From M30B53 sp964600785 (GTDB lineage: Bacteria > Planctomycetota > Planctomycetia > Pirellulales > UBA1268): 64,000 bases of DNA. Position 1 is the stretch's first letter; each line of letters starts with the position of its first letter. Position numbers and translations under genes: made by a program. Positions 18,593 through 27,882 of the stretch are shown here, in pieces. The stretch is from positions 8,530 through 72,529 of the forward strand of contig CAZRKH010000127.1 of the NCBI GenBank assembly GCA_964600785.1, given 5' to 3'. A model generated the notes under the pieces. That model worked only from the letters and a program-made list of their open reading frames with translations. It did not search any database and had not been told where the DNA came from.

Positions 18593-18663
18593 CTGGGGAA
18601 CCAGGATTCGAACCTGGACTAACTGGTTCAGAGCCAGTCGTGCTACCGTTACACCATTCCCCA
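18593..18663 (-). tRNA. tRNA-Gln (anticodon CTG)
   Basis: A complete cloverleaf on the minus strand: a 7-bp acceptor stem (TGGGGAA/TTCCCCA), an anticodon stem ACTGG/CCAGT around the loop CTCTGAA with anticodon CTG, and a T-arm GTTCGAATC loop. Discriminator G. The CCA end is not encoded. Confidence 0.95.
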
Positions 18664-18773
18664 TCCGGGTCACAATCCTGTCGGGATCGAAACCGTTGGC
18701 GGGCCGCGTGCAGCCTTGGTGACGTCCGCGGTATGCTTGTGCCAGCCCTTGAGCCTAGCCCTGAGCGGGCAGA

Positions 18774-20603
18774 ATGGCAACGCGGAAAGGGGACGACCGT
18801 CGCCGCCAGAGCGATCGGCGGCGGGCAACCAGGTGGAGCGAATCGGTGCCTTTTCTCCTCGTGCAGAGCGGCTCCCACAGTGGCGAGAAGTTTCGCCTCG
18901 AGGCCGACCGCGTGATCATCGGCCGCCATCCGGCCTGTGATCTCGTGCTCGATGCCTCGGCGGTGAGCCGGCAGCATGTCGCGGTCACCCTGCGGGAGGA
19001 CGGCTACTGGGTGGAGGACCTGCGGAGCCGCAACGGCACGTCGCTCAACGGCCGAAGGCTCGAGACAGCGGCCCCCTTGAGCGACGGCGACGAACTGCAG
19101 ATCTGCGACCAGCGGGTGGTTTTTGCATACTCCGCGACCCCGTCGGCCGAGCGGATGCTCCTGGGAGGCGACACCTCCGAGGAGTTCCTCGACTCCACCC
19201 CCGGCGACTCGGTGATCATGTCGCAGCTCGACATCGGCGGCCGAGCCAAGGGCGAGAACCCCGAGGCCCAGCTGAAGGCGATGCGGGAGATCGACGAGGC
19301 GATCGGCGGTGCCCTCTCGCTCGACGAGGTGCTGCCACGTCTGCTCGACGTGCTTCTGGGCATCTTCCCCAAGGCCGACCGCGGCTTCGTGCTGCTCTCC
19401 GACGCCAAGAGTGGCCGGCTCGTGCTGCGGGCCAAGAAGCTGCGGATCCCGCAGCCGGAGGGCCCGCTGCGACTGAGCCTCTCGCTGGTCGACAAGGTGG
19501 TCGGCACAAAGCAGGCCATTCTCTCCGCCGACGCGGCCAAAGACACCCGTTTCGGTGCCAGCGACTCGATCGTCGAGAGCCGGATTGTGTCGATGATGTG
19601 CGTGCCGATCCTGGGCGGCGAGGATGACGCGGTGATCGGCATCCTGGAGATCGATTCCCACGACTTCCGCAAGGCCTTCACGGAAACGGATCTCGAGCTG
19701 CTCGCGGGAATCGCCGGCCGGGCGGCCCAGGCGGTCGAGCAGGCCCGCGGCCACGACGAGCGGGTGGCACAGGAGCAGCTCAAGCGAGACCTCGAACTGG
19801 CCCATCGCGTGCAGCAGGGGCTTTTGCCTTCCCGGCCACCGCCGATTCCCGGCTACGAACTGTTCGACTTCTACGAGCCGGCCCGGGAAATCGGCGGTGA
19901 CTTCTTCGGCTACATCCCGCTGACCGGTGGACGGATGGCGATCGCTTTGGCCGACGTGTCGGGCAAGGGAGTCAGCGCGGCGCTGGTGATGGCCGCCCTC
20001 TCGGCCGACGTCCGCTACTCTCTGGCGAGCGAGGCCGATCCGGCGAAGGCGGTCTGTCGGATCAACGAGAGCTTCTGCCGCAGCGGCTGGGAGGACCGCT
20101 TTGCCACGCTGATCGTGGCCGTGCTCGACCCTGCCAGCCACCGGGTGACCTTCGTGAATGCCGGACACATGCCGGCTGTCGTTCGCGAGTGTGACCCCGA
20201 GGATCCCCAGGGGCGGCCCGGCCGCCTGCGGCCGGTGGGCATCGAAGAGGCCGGCCTGCCGCTGGGCGTCGATCCGGGTTGGGCCTACGAGGCGTTCGAG
20301 GTGAGCGTGGAGCCGGGGATGCTGCTGGCGATGTTCACCGACGGAATCAGTGAGGCGATGGACCAGGATCAGCGGCCCTACGGCATGGTGCGGGTCTGGG
20401 AGGTTCTGCGGGAGCCCACGGGTTCGGTCGAGCAGGCGGGCCGTCGGCTGCTTGCCGATGTCGAGCGGCATGCGGCCGGCCAACTCCGCAGCGACGACAT
20501 GTGCCTGGTCTGTTTCGGCCGGCCCCTCACCCCGGGGCCGGTAGAGTCTGCCCAGTCACCGGAACAGGGCGGTCGCGGGCGGGCGGCTCAACCCGCGACC
20601 TGA
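18774..20603 (+). CDS. FHA-GAF-PP2C (SpoIIE-type) phosphatase
   Basis: A 609-aa cytoplasmic signalling protein. The FHA domain (about 25-115) shows VIIGRHPACDLVL, VSRQHVAV and RSRNGTSLNG, the phosphothreonine-binding residues. A GAF domain follows (about 180-320). The PP2C/SpoIIE phosphatase domain (about 345-585) has the metal-binding motifs EIGGDFFGY, ALADVSGKGVSAAL and FTDGISEAMD. By family it would dephosphorylate a Ser/Thr phosphoprotein such as an anti-sigma antagonist, in response to a ligand or phosphoprotein. It is divergent from the adenylate cyclase, with tRNA-Gln between. The start is ATG 18774; no kinase partner is nearby. Confidence 0.92.
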   Translation: MATRKGDDRRRQSDRRRATRWSESVPFLLVQSGSHSGEKFRLEADRVIIGRHPACDLVLDASAVSRQHVAVTLREDGYWVEDLRSRNGTSLNGRRLETAAPLSDGDELQICDQRVVFAYSATPSAERMLLGGDTSEEFLDSTPGDSVIMSQLDIGGRAKGENPEAQLKAMREIDEAIGGALSLDEVLPRLLDVLLGIFPKADRGFVLLSDAKSGRLVLRAKKLRIPQPEGPLRLSLSLVDKVVGTKQAILSADAAKDTRFGASDSIVESRIVSMMCVPILGGEDDAVIGILEIDSHDFRKAFTETDLELLAGIAGRAAQAVEQARGHDERVAQEQLKRDLELAHRVQQGLLPSRPPPIPGYELFDFYEPAREIGGDFFGYIPLTGGRMAIALADVSGKGVSAALVMAALSADVRYSLASEADPAKAVCRINESFCRSGWEDRFATLIVAVLDPASHRVTFVNAGHMPAVVRECDPEDPQGRPGRLRPVGIEEAGLPLGVDPGWAYEAFEVSVEPGMLLAMFTDGISEAMDQDQRPYGMVRVWEVLREPTGSVEQAGRRLLADVERHAAGQLRSDDMCLVCFGRPLTPGPVESAQSPEQGGRGRAAQPAT

Positions 20604-20687
20604 GGAAGGTCGATACTCCGCGTGGGCCCGGATGCCTGCGAGGGCAGCGGGCGGGCCGCAGGGCCGAAGCCGAGGGAGGTCAGCGAG

Positions 20688-20954
20688 ATGAGTTTCTTCC
20701 AGTGGTTGCGTGAGGGTGTGCGGCAGGCCGTGGTGCTGGGGCTGGCCGACGCGGTCGAGGATGTTGGCGACCGGGCACACGGGGAGGATCTCGGTGTCGC
20801 TCTCGCCGAAAACCTGCGGCAGAGGCTGCCGGCCCCCGCGACGGAGGCCGCCGGCAAGCGGGTGGTTGACTCGACCGCCGGCGGCAAGCGGCGGCGGCTG
20901 GGCCGCTCGCTCGACGCGGCGGGAGTTGGCGAAACGACACGCAAGGCTGCCTGA
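20688..20954 (+). CDS. Small conserved-looking protein of unknown function
   Basis: An 88-aa protein starting MSFFQWLREGVRQAVVLG, with a good ribosome-binding site (GGGAGG, positions 20674-20679) in front of ATG 20688. It has an amphipathic N-terminal helix, no clear membrane span and a basic C-terminus (GGKRRRLGRS). I do not recognise a domain. It follows the phosphatase gene by 84 bases in the same direction and may be co-transcribed. Confidence 0.55.
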   Translation: MSFFQWLREGVRQAVVLGLADAVEDVGDRAHGEDLGVALAENLRQRLPAPATEAAGKRVVDSTAGGKRRRLGRSLDAAGVGETTRKAA

Positions 20955-20987
20955 GCGGCTGCCGGGTTCTGCGAGTGGAGGCCCGTT

Positions 20988-22109
20988 TCACTCGCCAGAC
21001 GGGCGGACCTCCTGCACCAGGAGCGTCGCATCGACCACGGTGCCGGCACCGGAGCTGCTGTGGATCGTGGCCGATCCGCCAAAGAGCCGTGCCCGCTGGC
21101 GGATGCCCTCCAGCCCGAACCGGCTCTGCTCGACCGCGTCGGGATCAAAGCCGACGCCGTTGTCTTCGATCACGAGCCTGACCGCATCCGGCTGCGGCGT
21201 GCTGATCGTGACGGTGCAGCGACTCGCCTGGGCGTGCCTGCGAACGTTGGTGAGCGATTCCTGCACGATACGGAAAATGGTGGCCTCCAGCTGCAGCGGC
21301 AGCCGGCCCTTGAGGTCGTGGGTGAACGTCACCTCGTCGACCTCATCGCGGGCATCGGCCACGAGCGATTCGATGGCGGGCACGATCCCGAGCTCATCGA
21401 GCACCGGAGGCCGCAGGCCGCCGATCAGTCGCCGCGATTCATCGACCGCCGACCGCAGCAGTCGCAGGCTTTCATCGAGGTTGGCCGAGGCCTCGGCATC
21501 ACGCATGGCCTTGCCGAGTCCGGACTCACCGACGACATGCTCGAAGGCCTGCAAATGCAGCATCGCACCGGCAAGATACTGGGCGAACCCGTCGTGGATC
21601 TCGTAGGCCACAAGCTGACGCTCGCGTTCCTGGATTTCGAGAAGCTGCTGCAGCAGGCGGCGTTCACGGTCGAGCCGCTCCTGCGACTCCCGCAGGGCGA
21701 GCGAATCCTGGCAGCTCACGATCGCGTAGCGGCACTCACCGGCATGCACGATCGGCAGGATACGAACGGCATAGCTGACCCTCGATCCGGCCAGGGAACG
21801 CCCCTGGGTTTCGAATGACCGCTCCTGCCGGTGCTCGAAGGCTTCCCGGAGTTGTTGCTCAATGGGGCTCTCGTCGTAGAAGTCGGCGAAGTCGCCGAGG
21901 GTGCGGCCCACCACCTCGTCGACCCGGCGGCCCTCCTCGACGCGATTGATGAAGAGAATCCTTCCCTCGTGATCGACGCAAAGCAGGAATCCGGTGGTCA
22001 CCCGGCCAAGGCCCTTCCAAAGGACCGGCCAGGGCAGATCAGGAGGCGGGAACTCCTGCGGCACGACGCCGCCGGCGTGGGGTGCGTGACTCTGGCGTGA
22101 GGGGGACAT
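20988..22109 (-). CDS. PAS-domain sensor histidine kinase, NarL/UhpB class
   Basis: A soluble 373-aa kinase without membrane segments. An N-terminal PAS-like sensor (about 25-140; FLLCVDHEGRILFINRVEEG) precedes a HisKA_3 dimerisation domain, with the phosphorylated His in YEIHDGFAQYLAGAM, and a HATPase domain (VIEDNGVGFDPD, RFGLEGIRQRARLFGG). This subclass normally pairs with a NarL-type response regulator, which is not in the window. It is convergent with the small gene before it and divergent from the BON gene. Confidence 0.92.
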   Translation of the reverse strand: MSPSRQSHAPHAGGVVPQEFPPPDLPWPVLWKGLGRVTTGFLLCVDHEGRILFINRVEEGRRVDEVVGRTLGDFADFYDESPIEQQLREAFEHRQERSFETQGRSLAGSRVSYAVRILPIVHAGECRYAIVSCQDSLALRESQERLDRERRLLQQLLEIQERERQLVAYEIHDGFAQYLAGAMLHLQAFEHVVGESGLGKAMRDAEASANLDESLRLLRSAVDESRRLIGGLRPPVLDELGIVPAIESLVADARDEVDEVTFTHDLKGRLPLQLEATIFRIVQESLTNVRRHAQASRCTVTISTPQPDAVRLVIEDNGVGFDPDAVEQSRFGLEGIRQRARLFGGSATIHSSSGAGTVVDATLLVQEVRPSGE

Positions 22110-22444
22110 CCTCGAGCGGCCTTTGCAGGACGATATTCAATCGATTTTCATCATACCGCCCGCAGGCGGTTGAAGAGACTCCGCGAGAAGCCGTGCGCTG
22201 CCGGCGGGCAACGCACTGCCCCTTTGGTGGGCAGCGGTGACTCGGGTCGTCGGTCTTCCAAAGCCGCCGCCGAGCCCGCCAGGGACTGTTTTCGGGCAGG
22301 ATTGCGGGGAAATCGATGGCATGTGGCCCGCGTCGCGCGGAAGCACGCAGGTTTGGTATGCGACTTGCGGATTGTGGATTGGTGCGGGCAAGGCTGATGA
22401 CAGCCGCTGTCAAAGACCGTCGTGAGTGGCTCCGGGAGGTGATC
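22110..22444. other. Divergent intergenic region, no gene seen
   Basis: About 335 bases between the divergent kinase and BON genes. Open frames here on both strands have no conserved content or ribosome-binding site. A TATGAT hexamer on the minus strand (22150-22155) could be the -10 box of the kinase gene, without a convincing -35. A GGGAGGTG ribosome-binding site for the BON gene lies at the right end (about 22435-22442). Confidence 0.5.
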
Positions 22445-22786
22445 ATGGAAGCCGACAGAGTGACCGCTGTGAGCGACGACGAGGTGGCCGGCCAGGTACG
22501 GGCGATGCTCGCCGTTCGCCATCTCCCCTCGCTCGAGCGGATCATCGTGGAGGTGAGTGACTCGGTGATCCGTCTCGGGGGCTCGGTGATGACCTACTTC
22601 GAGCGAAACGTCTGCGAGGAGTGTTGCCGGCAGATTCCCGGCATCGTCGCGATTCACAACGAAATCCACGTGCTCCATGTCGGCGATCTCGGCGGTGCCG
22701 CCGGACCGACCGGAGCGGTCCTGAAGATGTCCAAGGAGGTATCGGCAGCGAAAGCCTGCAAGCCCGGGGCCGCCGTCCTGACCTGA
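22445..22786 (+). CDS. BON-domain protein, cytoplasmic
   Basis: A 113-aa protein with one BON domain (about 15-80): RIIVEVSDSVIRLGGSV, then a helix, then IPGIVAIHNEIHV. BON domains bind phospholipid or peptidoglycan in exported proteins, but this one has no signal peptide. I chose ATG 22445 because it has a strong GGGAGGTG site two bases upstream; the frame is open further back. It has a pair of adjacent cysteines (CEECC) in the BON helix. It ends 90 bases before the convergent end of uvrB. Confidence 0.75.
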   Translation: MEADRVTAVSDDEVAGQVRAMLAVRHLPSLERIIVEVSDSVIRLGGSVMTYFERNVCEECCRQIPGIVAIHNEIHVLHVGDLGGAAGPTGAVLKMSKEVSAAKACKPGAAVLT

Positions 22787-22875
22787 CGCTCTTCTTCTCA
22801 CTCCCTGACGGGCTCTCACTGCCCGAAGGCCGGCCCCGGGCCGAAGGCCTGCAAAGCGGACTCGGGCCGTGTCCG

Positions 22876-24918
22876 TCATCGCTTCGGTCGCGGGATTCGC
22901 CCACCAACGCGGCCGCGACCCTTCCCCTTCCCTCCGCGTCGTCCTCCCGCCGGCCTGCCGTCGCGGAGCGACGCGATCTCGTCCCGCAGGCGGGCAGCCT
23001 GCTCGAAGTCGAGTTCGGCCGCCGCCTGCATCATCGATTCCTCGAGGGCGTCGATCGTGGCGGCGATTTCGCGGTCGTCGCTGCGGCCGCTGCCTACCGC
23101 CTCGGCGGCCATCCTCCGCGAGGCGGCCTCGGCCTCGATCCCCTGCCGGATCTCCTTGCGGATCGTCTCGGGCGTGATCCCGTGGGCCGTGTTGTAGGCC
23201 TCCTGGAGGCTGCGTCGTCGTCGGGTCTCGCTGACGGCCTGGTCCATCGACTCGGTGATCCGGTCGGCGTAAAGGATCACGCGGGCATCGACGTTCCTCG
23301 CCGAGCGGCCGATCGTCTGCATTAGTGAGGTCTCGCTCCGCAGGAAGCCCTCCTTGTCGGCATCGAGGATCGCCACGAGGGCCACCTCCGGCAGATCGAG
23401 CCCCTCGCGGAGCAGATTCACGCCGATCAGCACGTCGAAAAGACCCTCCCGCAGCCCCCGCAGGAGTTCTACCCGTTCGAAGGCGTCAAGCTCGCTGTGC
23501 AGCCAGCGGCAGCGGACCTCCCGCTCGCTGAAATAGGTGGTCAGGTCCTCGGCGAGTTTCTTGGTGAGGGTCGTGACGAGCACGCGGTGGCCGGCCGCCA
23601 CGGTGCGATCGATCTCGCCGGCGAGGTGGGTCACCTGCTGGCGGGCGGGCACGATTTCGATCACGGGATCGAGCAGTCCCGTGGGCCGGATCACCTGCTC
23701 GACCACCTCCCCCCCGGTCTGTTCGAGCTCCCATGGTCCGGGAGTGGCCGAAACGTAGATCGTCTGGTGCAGCTTGCGTTCCCATTCGTCGAACTTCAGC
23801 GGCCGGTTGTCAAGCGCGCTTGGCAGCCGGAAACCGTGATCGACGAGGGTTTCCTTGCGGCTGCGGTCGCCGGCATACATCCCGCGGACCTGCGGCACCG
23901 TGACATGCGACTCGTCGACAAAAAACAGGAAGTCGTCCGGGAAGTAGTTGAACAGCGTGTCGGGCGTGCTGCCGGGGGCCCGGCCGGAGAGTGGCCGCGA
24001 GTAGTTTTCGATGCCCGGGCAGAAGCCCGCCTCGGTGAGCATCTCGATATCGAAGCGGGTGCGGGCCGCGAGCCGCTGGGCCTCGAGGAGCTTGCCCTGG
24101 GCCTTGAGTTCCTCGAGCCGCTCCTCGAGTTCCTGCCGGATCGTCGCCACGGCCCGCTTGATGCGGTCCTCGGGCATCACGAAGTGCCGAGCCGGATAGA
24201 GATACATCTCGTCGATCCTGGCAGCCACCTCGCCGCTGGTGGGATGGATGATGGCGATCGACTCGATCTGCTCCCCCCAAAACTCCACGCGGACGGCCAG
24301 GTCGTCGTAGGGCGGCCAGATGTCGATCGAGTCGCCCCGCACGCGGAAGCGGCCGCGGTCGAGGGCCACGTCGCCTCGCTCGTACTGCACCGCCACGAGC
24401 TGCTCGAGCAGCCCGTCGCGGCCGATCTCCAGGCCCGTGGCCAGCCGCACCACCATCGCCCGGTAGTCGTCGGGAGAGCCGAGGCCGTAGATGCACGACA
24501 CGCTCGCCACCACGATCACGTCGCGTCGGCTGACAAGCGCGCTGGTCGCCGCCAGCCGCAGGCGGTCGATCTCCTTGTTGATCGACGCATCTTTCTCGAT
24601 GTAGATGTCCCGCTGGGGGATGTAGGCTTCGGGCTGGTAGTAGTCGTAGTAGCTGACGAAATAGTGCACGGCATTGTGCGGGAAGAAGTCGCGGAACTCC
24701 GAGTAGAGCTGGGCCGCGAGGGTCTTGTTGTGAGAGAGCACGAGCGTGGGCCGGCCGACGCGGGCGATCACATTGGCCATCGTGAAGGTCTTGCCGGAGC
24801 CGGTGACGCCCATCAGCACCTGCGAGCGAGATCCCGTCTCCACGCCCCGCACCAGGGACTCGATCGCCTGGGGCTGATCGCCCGCCGGGGCGTAGCTGCT
24901 GGCGAGTTCAAAGACCAT
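22876..24918 (-). CDS. uvrB: Excinuclease ABC subunit B
   Basis: The damage-verification helicase of nucleotide excision repair, 680 aa. It shows Walker A GVTGSGKTFTMA, the damage-probing beta-hairpin (SYYDYYQPEAY), helicase motifs DESHVTVPQ and IGRSARN, and a C-terminal UVR motif (AAAELDFEQAARLRDEIASL). The C-terminus ends in a Gly/Lys/Arg-rich tail (GGRRGGKGKGRGRVGGR). The start ATG 24918 lies within the end of comEA (11-base overlap), so the two are probably co-transcribed. Confidence 0.97.
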   Translation of the reverse strand: MVFELASSYAPAGDQPQAIESLVRGVETGSRSQVLMGVTGSGKTFTMANVIARVGRPTLVLSHNKTLAAQLYSEFRDFFPHNAVHYFVSYYDYYQPEAYIPQRDIYIEKDASINKEIDRLRLAATSALVSRRDVIVVASVSCIYGLGSPDDYRAMVVRLATGLEIGRDGLLEQLVAVQYERGDVALDRGRFRVRGDSIDIWPPYDDLAVRVEFWGEQIESIAIIHPTSGEVAARIDEMYLYPARHFVMPEDRIKRAVATIRQELEERLEELKAQGKLLEAQRLAARTRFDIEMLTEAGFCPGIENYSRPLSGRAPGSTPDTLFNYFPDDFLFFVDESHVTVPQVRGMYAGDRSRKETLVDHGFRLPSALDNRPLKFDEWERKLHQTIYVSATPGPWELEQTGGEVVEQVIRPTGLLDPVIEIVPARQQVTHLAGEIDRTVAAGHRVLVTTLTKKLAEDLTTYFSEREVRCRWLHSELDAFERVELLRGLREGLFDVLIGVNLLREGLDLPEVALVAILDADKEGFLRSETSLMQTIGRSARNVDARVILYADRITESMDQAVSETRRRRSLQEAYNTAHGITPETIRKEIRQGIEAEAASRRMAAEAVGSGRSDDREIAATIDALEESMMQAAAELDFEQAARLRDEIASLRDGRPAGGRRGGKGKGRGRVGGRIPRPKR

Positions 24919-25381
24919 CGCCGTCCTCGTGGAGTGCCGCGGCGGGCGGCCGCAGGTAGGGTCGGATCGCCTCGAGGGTCAGCTCGCCGATGCCACGCAC
25001 CTCGCGAATCTCCTCGAGCGTGGTGAAGCTGCCGTGCTGCTGCCGCCACTCGACGATTCTAGCCGCGAGCGCCGGCCCGACGCCGGGCAGCTGCACCAGT
25101 TCGGGTGGCCCGGCGGAGTTGATGTCGAGCGTGAAGCCGGTTTCCCGGTTCGGTGGGCGGTCGTAGGAGACCAGCCCGCCGCGGCCACCGAGGAGCGTCA
25201 GCATCGCGGCCACCGCCGCGAGGCCGGCCGCGGTCGCCGCCGCCACTACCGGCTGCAGGCGGAGGGGGATCCTCGCCGCCGAGGCTCCCGTAGGCGGCGG
25301 GCCCGCGGTGGTCGGCAGCGGTTGAGGAGACTGTGACTTTGGTAGAGTGCCCGCGAGAGGGCGATGGCGATTCTCGTCCAT
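24908..25381 (-). CDS. comEA: ComEA-like helix-hairpin-helix DNA-binding protein
   Basis: A membrane-anchored DNA-binding protein of about 157 aa. After a proline-rich N-terminus there is one membrane segment (about 42-68), then a helix-hairpin-helix domain at about 88-145: LDINSAGPPELVQLPGVGP and a second IREVRGIGELTLEAI hairpin. In competent bacteria ComEA binds incoming DNA in the periplasm; here no comEC is nearby, so uptake is an inference. The frame is open upstream to 26335, but that part is antisense to nadC. ATG 25381 is the likeliest start and overlaps the divergent nadC start by 18 bases. Confidence 0.82.
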   Translation of the reverse strand: MDENRHRPLAGTLPKSQSPQPLPTTAGPPPTGASAARIPLRLQPVVAAATAAGLAAVAAMLTLLGGRGGLVSYDRPPNRETGFTLDINSAGPPELVQLPGVGPALAARIVEWRQQHGSFTTLEEIREVRGIGELTLEAIRPYLRPPAAALHEDGDGL

Positions 25382-26470
25382 GCCCCCGAGCCTACCCCCG
25401 GCACGTCGGCTCCCGAGTCGGCAGCACCTGATCTGATGCCTTCCGACGCCGTCGAGATTCCGAGGCCCGATTTCCTGCAGCTCGCCTGGGACGAGCGGCT
25501 GGCCGGGCATGCCGCGGCCCGGGCCCGCGAGTGGCTTGCCGAGGACCTCGGCTGCGAGTGTGATTGGACGAGCGTATGGCTCGTGCCCGATACCGCCGTG
25601 GCCGACCTGCTGGTCACGGCGAGGGCCGAGGGTCTGATCGCCGGGCTGCCCCTGGGGCCGATCGTGGCCGCCATGGTCGACGAGGCGGTGCGGTTTGAGC
25701 CGCTTGTGGCCGAGGGATCGCGAGTGACTCCCGGCGACGCGGTAGCCCGCTTGGCCGGCCCGGTTCGCGACGTTCTGACGATCGAGCGAACGCTCCTCAA
25801 CGCCCTCGGGCGGATGTCGGGGGTGGCGACGGCCACCGCGGAGCTGGTGCGGGAGGCCGCCGGCCGGGCCTGTCGCGTCTACGACACCCGCAAGACCGTT
25901 CCCGGCTGGAGGATGCTCGACAAGTATGCGGTGCGGGTGGGTGGTGGCTGGAACCACCGGCTCGGTCTCGCCGATGCAATCTTGATCAAGGACAACCACC
26001 TCGCCGAGCTGCGGCGCGAGGGATTCGGGGCGGCCGAAGCGGTGCGGAGGGCTCGCGGGCGGATGCAGGCCGCCTTCCCGCCCCGGCGGGCTGCCTCGAC
26101 GGTGGTCGAGGTGGAACTCGACAGGCTCGACGAATTTCGCGAGGTGCTCGAGGCGGGGCCCGACGTGGTGCTCCTGGACAACATGCCGCCGCCGCTTTTG
26201 CGGGAGGCGGTGGCCCTGCGGGACCGGCTGGCCCCGTCGGTGATCCTCGAGGCCTCCGGTGGAATCCGACCGGGGAGCATCGCCGCGGTCGCTGCTGCGG
26301 GCGTCGAAAGGATCAGCACCGGCTGGCCCACCCACGCGTCGGCCTGGCTCGACCTGGGGCTCGACTGGGCGACAGGCCCCGGCGGCGGAAATTCGCCCTC
26401 AACCGGGCAAAAACACCCGGCCCCAGAAGAACGCAACCTAGAGCTTGACGAGAGCAGCCAGAGTCAGTAA
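25364..26470 (+). CDS. nadC: Nicotinate-nucleotide pyrophosphorylase (carboxylating)
   Basis: Converts quinolinate and PRPP to nicotinate mononucleotide in NAD synthesis. The 368-aa protein shows the N-terminal lid domain (LAEDLGCECDWTSVWL) and the barrel motifs RTLLNALGRMSGVATAT, DTRKTVPGWRMLDKYAV, GGGWNHRLGLAD and ILIKDNH. The C-terminus after GWPTHASAWLDL carries about 45 extra residues without conserved features. A later ATG at 25436 (MPSDAVEIPRPDF) would avoid the overlap with divergent comEA and may be the true start. Confidence 0.94.
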   Translation: MAILVHAPEPTPGTSAPESAAPDLMPSDAVEIPRPDFLQLAWDERLAGHAAARAREWLAEDLGCECDWTSVWLVPDTAVADLLVTARAEGLIAGLPLGPIVAAMVDEAVRFEPLVAEGSRVTPGDAVARLAGPVRDVLTIERTLLNALGRMSGVATATAELVREAAGRACRVYDTRKTVPGWRMLDKYAVRVGGGWNHRLGLADAILIKDNHLAELRREGFGAAEAVRRARGRMQAAFPPRRAASTVVEVELDRLDEFREVLEAGPDVVLLDNMPPPLLREAVALRDRLAPSVILEASGGIRPGSIAAVAAAGVERISTGWPTHASAWLDLGLDWATGPGGGNSPSTGQKHPAPEERNLELDESSQSQ

Positions 26471-26933
26471 TCTTTAGGGCAGTTGCGAGAGATGGAGGTT
26501 TTCAGGCTCTGCTGGCGGATTCAACCCCGCAGATGAGTACTAAGGCATCGCGGATTTCGTGACTTCGTAGTCGGTTTTTTCGTTTCGGCCCAGTATCAGG
26601 TAGTCGCTCGTGAGTTCCTCAACCCGCGTCGGTCCCGGTCTCCGGGATACGTGGTTGAAGTAGATCCGAGCCTTCTTGACTGCCTTGTCTTGTGATCGCT
26701 GCTTGTTCCGGTGATCGCGGGAAATTCTCAAAAGGCTGTTGTCCCTGCCTGAAGCGGGTCAGCAGAGAGTCGTGAAGGAGCCTGGTCCCTTCATCGACGT
26801 GTTCGGCCGGCTCCCGTCTCGAAGGTGATCCCAGGGCCACCCAATTCGATTCACGGAGTCGCTACGAGCCGGATGTTTCGCGGAATGAGGAGCTTGCAAA
26901 GCATGACCCACCACCACCGCGGCATTCGCAATC
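26471..26933. other. Less GC-rich intergenic stretch, no convincing gene
   Basis: About 460 bases between nadC and the PEP-CTERM gene. Base composition looks less GC-rich than the flanks. A 63-codon open frame on the minus strand (26540-26731; MRISRDHRNKQRSQDK start) has codon third positions unlike the neighbours and no family I know. It may be a decayed remnant. A minus-strand frame at 26619-26840 and short plus-strand frames are equally unsupported. Confidence 0.45.
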
Positions 26934-27746
26934 ATGACGCTCCTGCACGTTTCTTCGAATCGGACTCAGCGGCCTTGGAGCCAAAGGGGGAGGCTCGCCT
27001 CCTGCTTCTTCAGCCTCCTGCCGGCCCTGGCTGCATTCTGCGTGCTTCTCGGTTCTGTCGGTGACGCCCGCGGCGAGGTCATCACGGCATCGTCGTTCCA
27101 GATCGACATCGCCAGCAACATTAAGTGGATGGACAACAACACTCTGCCGAGCGTCTCACACACCGTTGCCCGTCAGACAACGATGCAGTCGTTCGTCTCT
27201 GAGCGGCGGCCGACATTTCGGATCACCAACAACGCTGCCACCCTTCCTCTGACGGCCGCCACCTTCGATATCAGCAGCCTGGCCTCGTACGTCCAGTTCT
27301 GCGAATGGCTCGACCATGATGGGCTGGCAACCTGGTCGATCGATCAATCGAAAAAAACAGTCGGCCTCGAATTTGTCGATCCAATCCTTCCCGGTGCTTC
27401 CGTGAGCCTGATGATTGCGACGCAAGCCGAACCTTTCGCCTCGCTGGCGACGCGGCCGATTTTCACGACGTCGAACGTGGGCCGCAACATTGCCGGCGGA
27501 GAAGTGTCGCTCAAGGTGGGATCGGTGGCGGCAGATCCGGATCGTGTCGGCATCGTCGGGAACACGAACGATACGCTCCAGTTCAGTTTCGGCGGCAACG
27601 GAGACACCATCGTCAATGCCGACGCCACGACGGTTGGGGTTCGTATCGGGGACGTGGCGGCCGTGCCTGAGCCGGGCACCCTGGCGATCGCCGGTTCGGC
27701 GGCGGCATTGCTCGCCTTCCTGCGGCTCCGCCGTCGGGCGGGGTAA
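26934..27746 (+). CDS. PEP-CTERM sorting-domain secreted protein
   Basis: A 270-aa exported protein. The N-terminus has a signal peptide after a charged lead (hydrophobic core LLPALAAFCVLLGSVG, likely cleavage near DARGE). The body (about 50-240) is beta-rich with no recognised domain. The C-terminus is a clear PEP-CTERM tripartite signal: VPEPGTLAIAGS, a hydrophobic helix and an RLRRR basic end. Such proteins are processed by an exosortase and anchored or released at the surface; no exosortase is in this window. Base composition is lower in GC than the flanks. Confidence 0.88.
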   Translation: MTLLHVSSNRTQRPWSQRGRLASCFFSLLPALAAFCVLLGSVGDARGEVITASSFQIDIASNIKWMDNNTLPSVSHTVARQTTMQSFVSERRPTFRITNNAATLPLTAATFDISSLASYVQFCEWLDHDGLATWSIDQSKKTVGLEFVDPILPGASVSLMIATQAEPFASLATRPIFTTSNVGRNIAGGEVSLKVGSVAADPDRVGIVGNTNDTLQFSFGGNGDTIVNADATTVGVRIGDVAAVPEPGTLAIAGSAAALLAFLRLRRRAG

Positions 27747-27882
27747 AGTGGGCGGTGCGGGGAGTCTCCGGGAAGTTTGCTGGTTCTACCGGTGCAATCG
27801 GTCGATGATTCTCGAGAGGCTATCGCTCGGCGGCCGCTGTCGCCGTCGATGATACGCCGGCTGTGGTCTCGGAATCCTTGCG

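Noticed and set aside
17487..20483. A 998-codon open frame on the minus strand
   Set aside because: Only the part up to 18566 is a gene. The rest reads through tRNA-Gln and antisense to the FHA-GAF-PP2C gene; it has no conserved motifs and exists because stop codons are rare in GC-rich DNA.
26540..26731. A 63-codon open frame on the minus strand in the intergenic region
   Set aside because: No ribosome-binding site of note, atypical codon use and no recognised family; possibly a remnant.
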